Positions 45,109 to 55,600 of a stretch of 64,000 nt of DNA are shown here, piece by piece (within the stretch, counting starts at the first letter, position 1; every line of letters starts with the position of its first letter). The notes under the pieces were generated by a model. That model worked only from the letters and a program-made list of their open reading frames with translations. It was not told the DNA's origin and did no database searches. The stretch is from Taudactylus pleione. Its lineage: Eukaryota; Chordata; Amphibia; Anura; Myobatrachidae. The translations under genes were made by a program, and so were the position numbers. Location of the stretch: NCBI GenBank assembly GCA_031769625.1, contig JAUIMM010000724.1, positions 248,001 to 312,000 of the forward strand. The letters are read 5' to 3'.

Positions 45109-48100
45109 ATGGCTACACACCCTATACGATGTGCCACCATTAATGTGGCTTCCGTTTATTCTGAACGTGCTCGTTATATGGCCTTTTCTTTTTTCAACAC
45201 GATTGAGGTTGATATTTTGTTTTTGCAGGAGACCAGAATAGGGGACTTGTCCACACTTCGCAGGGCCAAAAGCCAGTGGAGGAGGGGCCCATCCTATTGG
45301 TCTCTTGCGGCCGAGCCGTACGGTGGGGTGGCAGTGCTTTTTACTGATATGGTAACTGTACACAAGATTATAGAATTACAGATAGGTAGGTGTATGGTTT
45401 TGGATGTTAGCCTAAGGGGGCATGATCTCAGGCTGATTAACGTCTACGGACCGCAGTCGGCCAGGGATAGGAAGTGCCTTTTTGGGCTGATAAAACCATT
45501 CCTTTTTACGGCCCGGCAGGTTGTCTTTGGTGGTGATTTTAACACCATTGTAAGGCCCAAAGACAGGGGAGGTGCAAAGTCAACCCTGGGCTATGATGCG
45601 AGATTTTTAGTTAGTATGGTTAGAGAGGCAGGTCTGGTCGATGTGCACATTCGCCATTGTCCAGACCTCACGGGTTACACGTATCATTGTAGCAATCGTA
45701 GGTCTAGGATAGATAGGTTTTTTGTTAAGGAGAGTTCGAAAACTCTGCCTCCTGAGGTAAGGGCTGTAGAATTCTCCGACCACGTTTGTCTGAGTGTCGC
45801 GTTGAATGCTTCGGAAACTCCTCAGAGAGGCCGGGGCCTTTGGCGTTTGAGCTCTGACCTTCTGAAAGAAGAGAGTATTAGCCAGTCCTTTAGGGATTTC
45901 TTCCAACTACAGGAGACACTTCTGGAGGCAGGTTGGTCTAGGTCTGAGTGGTGGGAAGAGTGCAAAAAAAGGACTCGAAGGCTTTTTCAGAGGCTGGTAG
46001 CACAAAAAAACTTGAGAAAAAGATGTGTCTACCAGAGTTTGAGGAAGAAACTTGATTTCCTGATCTCTGAGTGTGGAGATAGTGGGGATATCTTCCGGGT
46101 GAAAGCTCAGTTGAGGGAGCTCCAATATGATCGGCTGGCTTCTTTGATTTTGGAGAGGGATTATGGTAAATACCACTCGCCTGATCCCTACCAGAGTTGC
46201 AGGAAGGCGGTTGATCTAAGGGAGGTGAGGGGCCTGTATGACGGCCAGGGTACTCTCTGTGAAGACAGGGATGGTATCCTGGGGGTCATCGGGTCCTATT
46301 ATACGGACCTTCTGTCTGAGCGGCCACTTATTAGGGAGAGGATGGAGTCCTTTCTGAGGGAGACACCAGGGTTACAGAAACTTGATGCCTCCTTTGACTC
46401 TTTGGGTGATGATGTGACGGTGGAGGAAGTCAAGAGGGCGATAGACAGTTTGTCTATCAAAAAATCTCCAGGTCCGGATGGTTTAACGTCCGAGTTCTTT
46501 AAAGCTTTCAGGGACATCTTGGCTCCGCGCCTTATGGAGGTCTATAATGAATGCCTGGGTGAGGGGTCACTCCCTCCTTCCATGAGGTCTTCCGCTCTCA
46601 TATTGTTATCAAAAGGTAAGGACCCGTCCCGTATTGAGAATTGGCGCCCCATCGCTCTTCTCAATACGGACAGAAAGATCCTGGCAAAAATACTGTTTAA
46701 TCGGCTGATGGAAATTTCCGGGCTGGTACTGTCTCCATCTCAGCATTGCACTGTGAAGGGTCGTAGCACGTTTAGTGCTGTCCTTGGCGTCCGGGAGGCC
46801 GTGGAACGCTGTCGTGCTGAAAAGTGGGGCAAGTACTTACTGGCATTGGACCAGTCGAAGGCTTTTGACCGGGTGAACCACAAGTACCTGTGGGCTGTTC
46901 TGGAGTGGTATGGTCTTCCAGTGAGGGTGGTGGATTGGCTTCGTGTTTTATACAATAAGGCCGAAAGCTTCCCGCTTGTTAATGGTTGGGTGGGCCCTGC
47001 TTTCAAGGTTGACTCTGGTGTCCGTCAGGGATGCCCCCTGAGCCCGCTCTTATATGTTTTCGCGATCGATCCCTTCGTAAGGAGGATTGGTTGCAGTGCA
47101 TTGAGGGGGGTGCAGCTGGGCCCAGAGGCTCCATTGAGGGTGGTGGCCTACGCGGATGATGTCACTGTGGTCCTGTCCTCTGTGGCAGAGGCTCAGTGTA
47201 TAGAACACCTAGTCTCCGACTACTCTGAAGCCTCGTGCTCCAGAGTAAATCAGGACAAATGTGAAGCTTTCTGGATGGGGGAGGAAGGTGATGAATTTCG
47301 CCTTCCGGACAGTCTCCCCCGGGCCAGTTCGCAGATCAAAATCTTAGGCATCATTTTTGACCGTGGTGATTATGCCACTCGAAATTGGGAAAAGAGGATA
47401 GAGGAAGCCAGCAGGAAAGTACAGTCCTGGAGAACTTGGCAGTTCTCCTACAGGGAAAGGGTTCACTTGTGCAAAACTTTCCTGGTTCCTATTTTTCTGT
47501 ATGTCAGCTACGTGTGTTTCTTGCCACAATCTTTGTGGTCCAAAGTGTTATCCTTGTTCTTCCTTTTATTTTGGGGGAACGGGATGAACATTGTCAAGAG
47601 GGGTATAACCTACAGACCAAGGAATGAAGGTGGATTGGGTATGGTCAATCCGGTGGTGTTTTTTGCCACAACTTTTATTAAATTGAATCTTGGAAGTCTG
47701 TTTCTGGAGACTTCTCCTTGGTGGGTAGAGAGTTTTAGGGCTTGGGTGTCTCCTTTCCTTGAACTCTGGTATGATGGCGGCCGTGTTAAAGCCTTCAGAG
47801 GTAGGTCTGGTGCTCTTCCGATCTATGTCATCCTGTGCTTGAGAGTGACAAGGCTATGGGGAGTAGTGGCGAGTGATGTCAAGACCCTTTCTAGGAAGGA
47901 GTTGGAGAGAGGCATTTTGCGGGCTCGCTTCTATGCCCCGCTATCACTGAGGGACTGCCCGGGCAAGGTTTGCTCAGATGGGATCTCTTTGATCTGTTCA
48001 GAGAGGATTCCACTGAAGTATAGGGACCTGGCCTGGCTCTCTTTTCAAGGAAGGCTCTATGTTAGGGGGCACATTAGGTGGAGAAGCGCCGATGATCGTG

Positions 48101-48486
48101 GTTGCCCACGGGAGGAATGTCCAGGGGAGGAGGAGACTATGGACCACTTCTTGCTCGAATGTCCCTTTAACATTGAGATTTATAAGAAAGTTTCGAGCGC
48201 CTTACGCATTCCGTGCCTTTCGGGGCTCAGTTACCCTGAGTGGGTTTACGGAGCATTCAAAGGGTATGGGCGTTATGATTTGGTCACCATTTTTGTAGTT
48301 AGTTTAGTGGTTAGATATCACACGTGGAGCGCACGGTGCTTAGTAACAACTAGAAGTAAAATCCTTCCCTGTGAGGTGGTGGCGTGTAACATTCTTCACG
48401 AGGTTAGGTCTCTGATGGAGATGGACAGGAGGAGACTGGATGCTGTTGGGTGGTCGAGGAGATGGAGGCACCTGAAGCTCCCTTAG
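45109..48486 (+). CDS. Retrotransposon ORF2: AP endonuclease-reverse transcriptase
   Basis: A 1125-aa enzyme that should nick target DNA and copy element RNA from the exposed 3' end (target-primed reverse transcription). The N-terminal AP endonuclease spans about 1-230, with N12, E41 in FLQET, Y113 in NVYGP, D143 and N145 in GGDFN, D202 in SRIDRFF and H225 in SDH. The reverse transcriptase spans about 440-750, with KSPGPDGL (452-459), D581 and D587 in motif A, GVRQGCPLSP (637-646) and YADD (681-684). A C-terminal zf-RVT-like finger follows: C999, C1004, H1013, C1018. All key residues are present. The ATG has A at -3 and G at +4. ORF2 lies in the same frame as ORF1 but is separated by three in-frame stops (TGA, TGA, TAA), so re-initiation rather than readthrough is the likelier route. 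The endonuclease is the candidate determinant of the shared satellite insertion site. Confidence 0.96.
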   Translation: MATHPIRCATINVASVYSERARYMAFSFFNTIEVDILFLQETRIGDLSTLRRAKSQWRRGPSYWSLAAEPYGGVAVLFTDMVTVHKIIELQIGRCMVLDVSLRGHDLRLINVYGPQSARDRKCLFGLIKPFLFTARQVVFGGDFNTIVRPKDRGGAKSTLGYDARFLVSMVREAGLVDVHIRHCPDLTGYTYHCSNRRSRIDRFFVKESSKTLPPEVRAVEFSDHVCLSVALNASETPQRGRGLWRLSSDLLKEESISQSFRDFFQLQETLLEAGWSRSEWWEECKKRTRRLFQRLVAQKNLRKRCVYQSLRKKLDFLISECGDSGDIFRVKAQLRELQYDRLASLILERDYGKYHSPDPYQSCRKAVDLREVRGLYDGQGTLCEDRDGILGVIGSYYTDLLSERPLIRERMESFLRETPGLQKLDASFDSLGDDVTVEEVKRAIDSLSIKKSPGPDGLTSEFFKAFRDILAPRLMEVYNECLGEGSLPPSMRSSALILLSKGKDPSRIENWRPIALLNTDRKILAKILFNRLMEISGLVLSPSQHCTVKGRSTFSAVLGVREAVERCRAEKWGKYLLALDQSKAFDRVNHKYLWAVLEWYGLPVRVVDWLRVLYNKAESFPLVNGWVGPAFKVDSGVRQGCPLSPLLYVFAIDPFVRRIGCSALRGVQLGPEAPLRVVAYADDVTVVLSSVAEAQCIEHLVSDYSEASCSRVNQDKCEAFWMGEEGDEFRLPDSLPRASSQIKILGIIFDRGDYATRNWEKRIEEASRKVQSWRTWQFSYRERVHLCKTFLVPIFLYVSYVCFLPQSLWSKVLSLFFLLFWGNGMNIVKRGITYRPRNEGGLGMVNPVVFFATTFIKLNLGSLFLETSPWWVESFRAWVSPFLELWYDGGRVKAFRGRSGALPIYVILCLRVTRLWGVVASDVKTLSRKELERGILRARFYAPLSLRDCPGKVCSDGISLICSERIPLKYRDLAWLSFQGRLYVRGHIRWRSADDRGCPREECPGEEETMDHFLLECPFNIEIYKKVSSALRIPCLSGLSYPEWVYGAFKGYGRYDLVTIFVVSLVVRYHTWSARCLVTTRSKILPCEVVACNILHEVRSLMEMDRRRLDAVGWSRRWRHLKLP

Positions 48487-48958
48487 TGGGTGACAAAAAG
48501 TACCAGTCTTTTTCCTGTTTATCCTATGGGCTTGAAGCTCTTCTTTCCACTTCCGCAGTAGATTTTTGGATTTTTCTGGTTTTTATGGAATGATTTTCAT
48601 GCGCCTAAACAGCTCCTTCATTTTCTCTATGTGTTGGAGTTAGTGTTGGTGATAGTTTTAAAGTCTTTTTTTGAAAAAGGGAATAGCTAAAAGCTTATTG
48701 TGTTAAAGTTTATTGTTTTAAAGATATTTTGTTGTTTCAGGTGATGGTTTGTACACTGTCTTGTCTGGGTGGAGTGTGTGATGTGTTATGTTCAGGAGGT
48801 TTATCTGTTTTGTGGCTCTTTGCAGAATTTGATAGAGTCATATATTTTGATTACAATAACCTGGTTGTTTTTTGTATATATGGCAAAAGATATGTTGAAG
48901 TGCAGTATTTTTTCTATGTATTTATTTATATGCTGCAAGTTTTTCAATAAAAAAGGAT
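48487..48958 (+). other. 3' UTR of retrotransposon copy 2
   Basis: A 472-bp AT-rich tail from the ORF2 stop to the satellite, collinear with that of copy 1. Short open frames here (around 48729-48978) differ in frame between the two copies because of one-base changes, so they are not conserved proteins. It probably carries the RNA signal recognised by the reverse transcriptase, although no defined structure can be claimed by eye. Confidence 0.85.
48946..48951 (+). terminator. Polyadenylation signal AATAAA, copy 2
   Basis: AATAAA sits about 7 bp inside the 3' end, as in copy 1. The GT-rich and T-rich segments that usually follow a poly(A) signal lie in the adjoining satellite (tgtgatgtg, then ggtttttctcc). 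Confidence 0.7.
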
Positions 48959-49690
48959 TACCCACAAATGTGATGTGAAATGGTTTTTCTCCAATGTTGC
49001 GTTTAAGAGAAAACAGCAATTGCTCGTTTTAGGCCAAAATGCATTGAAAGCAATGGAAACAACAAAAGCGCATACTTTGTGTTATCTCCTCTTGTAGCAA
49101 ACACAGGCAGCTCAAAATTTCACTGGATGTGTTGAAGACCAAGACCAACAAATGTGATGTGAAATGGTTTTTCTCCCATGTTGCGTTTAAGAGAAAACAG
49201 CAAATGCACGTTTTACGCCAAAATGCATTGAAAGCAATGGAAACAACAAAAGCGCATACGTTGTGTTATCTCCTCTTGTAGCAAACACAGACAGCTCAAA
49301 ATTTCACTGGATGTGTTGAAGACCAAGACCCACAAATGTGATGTGAAATGGTTTTTCTCCCATGTTGCGTTTAAGAGAAAACAGCAAATGCACGTTTTAG
49401 GCCAAAATGCATTGAAAGCAATGGAAACAACAAAAGCGCATACTTTGTGTTATCTCCTCTTGTAGCAAACACAGACAGCTCAAAATTTCACTGGATGTGT
49501 TGAAGACCAATACCCACAAATGTGATGTGAAATGGTTTTTCTCCAATGTTGCGTTTAAGAGAAAACAGCAAATGCACGTTTTACGCCAAAATGCATTGAA
49601 AGCAATGGAAACAACAAAAGCGCATACGTTGTGTTATCTCTTCTTGTAGCAAACACAGACAGCTCAAAATTTCACTGGATGTGTTGAAGA

Positions 49691-52600
49691 CTAAGACCCA
49701 CAAATGTGATGTGAAATGGTTTTTCTCCCATGTTGCGTTTAAGAGAAAACAGCAAATGCACGTTTTAGGCCAAAATGCATTGAAAGCAATGGAAACAACA
49801 AAAGCGCATACTTTGTGTTATCTCCTCTTCTAGCAAACACAGACAGCTCAAAATTTCACTGGATGTGTTGAAGACCAATACCCACAAATGTGATGTGAAA
49901 TGGTTTTTCTCCCATGTTGCGTTTAAGAGAAAACAGCAATTGCTCGTTTTAGGCCAAAATGCATTGAAAGCAATGGAAACAAGAAAAGCGCATACTTTGT
50001 GTTATCTCCTCTTGTAGCAAACACAGACAGCTCAAAATTTCACTGGATGTGTTGAAGACCAAGACCAACAAATGTGATGTGAAATGGTTTTTCTCCCATG
50101 TTGCGTTTAAGAGAAAACAGCAAATGCACGTTTTAGGCCAAAATGCATTGAAAGCAATGAAAACAACAAAAGTGCATACTTTGTGTTATCTCCTCTTGTA
50201 GCAAACACAGACAGCTCAAAATTTCACTGGATGTGTTGAAGACCAAGACCCACAAATGTGATGTGAAATGGTTTTTCTCCCATGTTGCGTTTAAGAGAAA
50301 ACAGCAAATGCATGTTTTAGGCCAAAATGCATTGAAAGCAATGGAAACAACAAAAGCGCATACGTTGTGTTATCTCCTCTTGTAGCAAACACAGACAGCT
50401 CAAAATTTCACTGGATGTGTTGAAGACCAAGACCCACAAATGTGATGTGAAATGGTTTTTCTCCCATGTTGCGTTTAAGAGAAAACAGCAAATGCACGTT
50501 TTAGGCCAAAATGCATTGAAAGCAATGGAAACAACAAAAGCGCATACTTTGTGTTATCTTCTCTTGTAGCAAACACAGGCAGCTCAAAATTTCACTGGAT
50601 GTGTTGAAGACCAAGACCAACAAATGTGATGTGAAATGGTTTTTCTCCCATGTTGCATTTAAGAGAAAACAGCAAATGCACGTTTTAGGCCAAAATGCTT
50701 TGAAAGCAATGGAAACAGCAAAAGCGCATACTTTGTGTTATCTCCACTTGTAGCAAACACAGACAGCTCAAAATTTCACTGGATGTGTTGAAGACCAAGA
50801 CCCACAAATGTGATGTGAAATGGTTTTTCTCCCATGTTGCGTTTAAGAGAAAACAGCAATTGCTCGTTTTAGGCCAAAATGCATTGAAAGCAATGGAACC
50901 AACAAAAGCGCATACTTTGTGTTATCTCCTCTTGTAGCAAACACAGACAGCTCAAAATTTCACTGGATGTGTTGAAGACCAAGACCAACAAATGTGATGT
51001 GAAATGGTTTTTCTCCCATGTTGCGTTTAAGAGAAAACAGCAAATGCACGTTTTAGGCCAAAATGCATTGAAAGCAATGGAAACAACAAAAGCGCATACA
51101 TTGTGTTATCTCCTCTTGTAGCAAACACAGACAGCTCAAAATTTCACTGGATGTGTTGAAGACCAAGACCAACAAATGTGATGTGAAATGGTTTTTCTCC
51201 CATGTTGCGTTTAAGAGAAAACAGCAAATGCACGTTTTAGGCCAAAATGCATTGAAAGCAATGAAAACAACAAAAGCGCATACTTTGTGTTATCTCCTCT
51301 TGTAGCAAACACAGACAGCTCAAAATTTTACTGGATGTGTTGAAGACCAAGACCCACAAATGTGATGTGAAATGGTTTTTCTCCCATGTTGCGTTTAAGA
51401 GAAAACAGCAAATGCACGTTTTAGGCCAAAATGCATTGAAAGCAATGGAAACAACAAAAGCGCATACTTTGTGTTATCTCCTCTTGTAGCAAACACAGAC
51501 AGCTCTAAATTTCACTGGATGTGTTGAAGACCAAGACCCACAAATGTGATGTGAAATGGTTTTTCTCCCATGTTGCGTTTAAGAGAAAACAGCAAATGCA
51601 CGTTTTAGGCCAAAATGCTTTGAAAGCAATGGAAACAGCAAAAGCGCATACTTTGTGTTATCTCCACTTGTAGCAAACACAGACAGCTCAAAATTTCACT
51701 GGATGTGTTGAAGACCAATACCCACAAATGTGATGTGAAATGGTTTTTCTCCCATGTTGCGTTTAAGAGAAAACAGCAAATGCACGTTTTAGGCCAAAAT
51801 GCATTGAAAGCAATGAAAACAACAAAAGCGCATACTTTGTGTTATCTCCTCTTGTAGCAAACACAGACAGCTCAAAATTTCACTGGATGTGTTGAAGACC
51901 AAGACCCACAAATGTGATGTGAAATGGTTTTTCTCCCATGTTGCGTTTAAGAGAAAACAGCAAATGCACGTTTTAGGCCAAAATGCATTGAAAGCAATGG
52001 AACCAACAAAAGCGCATACTTTGTGTTATCTACTCTTGTAGCAAACACAGACAGCTCAAAATTTCACTGGATGTGTTGAAGACCAAGACCCACAAATGTG
52101 ATGTGAAATGTTTTTTCTCCCATGTTGCGTTTAAGAGAAAACAGCAATTGCACGTTTTAGGCCAAAATGCATTGAAAGCAATGGAAACAACAAAAGCGCA
52201 TACTTTGTGTTATCTCCTCTTGTAGCAAACACAGGCAGCTCAAAATTTCACTGGATGTGTTGAAGACCAAGACCAACAAATGTGATGTGAAATGGTTTTT
52301 CTCCCATGTTGCGTTTAAGAGAAAACAGCAAATGCATGTTTTAGGCCAAAATGCATTGAAAGCAATGGAAACAACAAAAGCGCATACGTTGTGTTATCTC
52401 CTCTTGTAGCAAACACAGACAGCTCAAAATTTCACTGGATGTGTTGAAGACCAAGACCCACAAATGTGATGTGAAATGGTTTTTCTCCCATGTTGCGTTT
52501 AAGAGAAAACAGCAAATGCACGTTTTAGGCCAAAATGCATTGAAAGCAATGGAAACAACAAAAGCGCATACTTTGTGTTATCTTCTCTTGTAGCAAACAC

Positions 52601-55600
52601 AGGCAGCTCAAAATTTCACTGGATGTGTTGAAGACCAAGACCAACAAATGTGATGTGAAATGGTTTTTCTCCCATGTTGCATTTAAGAGAAAACAGCAAA
52701 TGCACGTTTTAGGCCAAAATGCTTTGAAAGCAATGGAAAAAGCAAAAGCGCATACTTTGTGTTATCTCCACTTGTAGCAAACAGAGACAGCTCAAAATTT
52801 CACTGGATGTGTTGAAGACCAAGACCCACAAATGTGATGTGAAATGGTTTTTCTCCCATGTTGCGTTTAAGAGAAAACAGCAATTGCTCGTTTTAGGCCA
52901 AAATGCATTGAAAGCAATGGAACCAACAAAAGTGCATACTTTGTGTTATCTCCTCTTGTAGCAAACACAGACAGCTCAAAATTTCACTGGATGTGTTGAA
53001 GACCAAGACCCACAAATGTGATGTGAAATGGTTTTTCTCCCATGTTGCGTTTAAGAGAAAACAGCAATTGCACGTTTTAGGCCAAAATGCATTGAAAGCA
53101 ATGGAAACAACAAAAGCGCATACGTTGTGTTATCTCCTCTTGTAGCAAACACAGACAGCTCAAAATTTCACTGGATGTGTTGAAGACCAAGACCCACAAA
53201 TGTGATGTGAAATGGTTTTTCTCCAATGTTGCGTTTAAGAGAAAACAGCAAATGCACGTTTTAGGCCAAAATGCATTGAAAGCAATGGAAACAACAAAAG
53301 CGCATACGTTGTGTTATCTCCTCTTGTAGCAAACACTGACAGCTCAAAATTTCACTGGATGTGTTGAAGACCAAGACCCACAAATGTGATGTGAAATGGT
53401 TTTTCTCCCATGTTGCGTTTAAGAGAAAACAGCAAATGCACGTTTTAGGCCAAAATGCATTGAAAGCAATGGAAACAACAAAAGCGCATACTTTGTGATA
53501 TCTCCTCTTGTAGCAAACACAGACAGCTCAAAATTTCACTGGATGTGTTGAAGACCAATACCCACAAATGTGATGTGAAATGGTTTTTCTCCAATGTTGC
53601 GTTTAAGAGAAAACAGCAATTGCTCATTTTAGGCCAAAATGCATTGAAAGCAATGGAAACAACAAAAGCGCATACTTTGTGTTATCTCCTCTTGTAGCAA
53701 ACACAGGCAGCTCAAAATTTCACTGGATGTGTTGAAGACCAAGACCAACAAATGTGATGTGAAATGGTTTTTCTCCCATGTTGCGTTTAAGAGAAAACAG
53801 CAAATGCACGTTTTACGCCAAAATGCATTGAAAGCAATGGAAACAACAAAAGCGCATACGTTGTGTTATCTCCTCTTGTAGCAAACACAGACAGCTCAAA
53901 ATTTCACTGGATGTGTTGAAGACCAAGACCCACAAATGTGATGTGAAATGGTTTTTCTCCCATGTTGCGTTTAAGAGAAAACAGCAAATGCACGTTTTAG
54001 GCCAAAATGCATTGAAAGCAATGGAAACAACAAAAGCGCATACTTTGTGTTATCTCCTCTTGTAGCAAACACAGACAGCTCAAAATTTCACTGGATGTGT
54101 TGAAGACCAATACCCACAAATGTGATGTGAAATGGTTTTTCTCCAATGTTGCGTTTAAGAGAAAACAGCAAATGCACGTTTTACGCCAAAATGCATTGAA
54201 AGCAATGGAAACAACAAAAGCGCATACGTTGTGTTATCTCTTCTTGTAGCAAACACAGACAGCTCAAAATTTCACTGGATGTGTTGAAGACTAAGACCCA
54301 CAAATGTGATGTGAAATGGTTTTTCTCCCATGTTGCGTTTAAGAGAAAACAGCAAATGCACGTTTTAGGCCAAAATGCATTGAAAGCAATGGAAACAACA
54401 AAAGCGCATACTTTGTGTTATCTCCTCTTCTAGCAAACACAGACAGCTCAAAATTTCACTGGATGTGTTGAAGACCAATACCCACAAATGTGATGTGAAA
54501 TGGTTTTTCTCCCATGTTGCGTTTAAGAGAAAACAGCAATTGCTCGTTTTAGGCCAAAATGCATTGAAAGCAATGGAACCAACAAAAGCGCATACTTTGT
54601 GTTATCTCCTCTTGTAGCAAACACAGACAGCTCAAAATTTCACTGGATGTGTTGAAGACCAAGACCAACAAATGTGATGTGAAATGGTTTTTCTCCCATG
54701 TTGCGTTTAAGAGAAAACAGCAAATGCACGTTTTAGGCCAAAATGCATTGAAAGCAATGGAAACAACAAAAGCGCATACATTGTGTTATCTCCTCTTGTA
54801 GCAAACACAGACAGCTCAAAATTTCACTGGATGTGTTGAAGACCAAGACCAACAAATGTGATGTGAAATGGTTTTTCTCCCATGTTGCGTTTAAGAGAAA
54901 ACAGCAAATGCACGTTTTAGGCCAAAATGCATTGAAAGCAATGAAAACAACAAAAGCGCATACTTTGTGTTATCTCCTCTTGTAGCAAACACAGACAGCT
55001 CAAAATTTCACTGGATGTGTTGAAGACCAAGACCCACAAATGTGATGTGAAATGGTTTTTCTCCCATGTTGCGTTTAAGAGAAAACAGCAAATGCACGTT
55101 TTAGGCCAAAATGCTTTGAAAGCAATGGAAACAGCAAAAGCGCATACTTTGTGTTATCTCCACTTGTAGCAAACACAGACAGCTCAAAATTTCACTGGAT
55201 GTGTTGAAGACCAATACCCACAAATGTGATGTGAAATGGTTTTTCTCCCATGTTGCGTTTAAGAGAAAACAGCAAATGCACGTTTTAGGCCAAAATGCAT
55301 TGAAAGCAATGAAAGCAACAAAAGCGCATACTTTGTGTTATCTCCTCTTGTAGCAAACACAGACAGCTCAAAATTTCACTGGATGTGTTGAAGACCAAGA
55401 CCCACAAATGTGATGTGAAATGGTTTTTCTCCCATGTTGCGTTTAAGAGAAAACAGCAAATGCACGTTTTAGGCCAAAATGCATTGAAAGCAATGGAAAC
55501 AACAAAAGCGCATACTTTGTGTTATCTCCTCTTGTAGCAAACACAGACAGCTCTAAATTTCACTGGATGTGTTGAAGACCAAGACCCACAAATGTGATGT

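Larger units (their letters stand above)
41820..48958 (+). mobile_element. Tx1/L1-type non-LTR retrotransposon, copy 2, full length with both ORFs open
   Basis: A 7139-bp element, collinear with copy 1 at a constant offset of 33915 bp at its 5' end. It has a 91-bp leader, an intact 1053-codon ORF1, a 36-bp spacer, an intact 1125-codon ORF2 and a 472-bp 3' UTR ending in aataaaaaaggat. It interrupts the satellite at the same base as copy 1: gaagacc on the left and tacccac on the right, with two bases of the monomer missing and the 184-bp phase otherwise kept (41816 on the left; 48953 virtual and 49137 on the right). There is no target-site duplication or long poly(A) tail. The flanking monomers are not those around copy 1. 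For example, the 5' flank here has gaccaaaaccc and cccaagttgcg, and the 3' flank has ctccaatgttg. On sequence alone it is a candidate autonomous, possibly active element. Confidence 0.95.

Noticed and set aside
44775..45140. Antisense open frames over the retrotransposon ORFs (for example 44775-45140, 8902-9408, 42858-43364)
   Set aside because: They are complementary shadows of ORF1/ORF2, Pro/Ser-rich from reversed GC-rich codons, with no recognisable domain.
7905..48958. The two elements as one segmental duplication including their flanks
   Set aside because: Satellite monomers immediately outside each copy differ at several variant positions on both sides. Homogenisation after an old duplication cannot be fully excluded, but separate insertions fit better.
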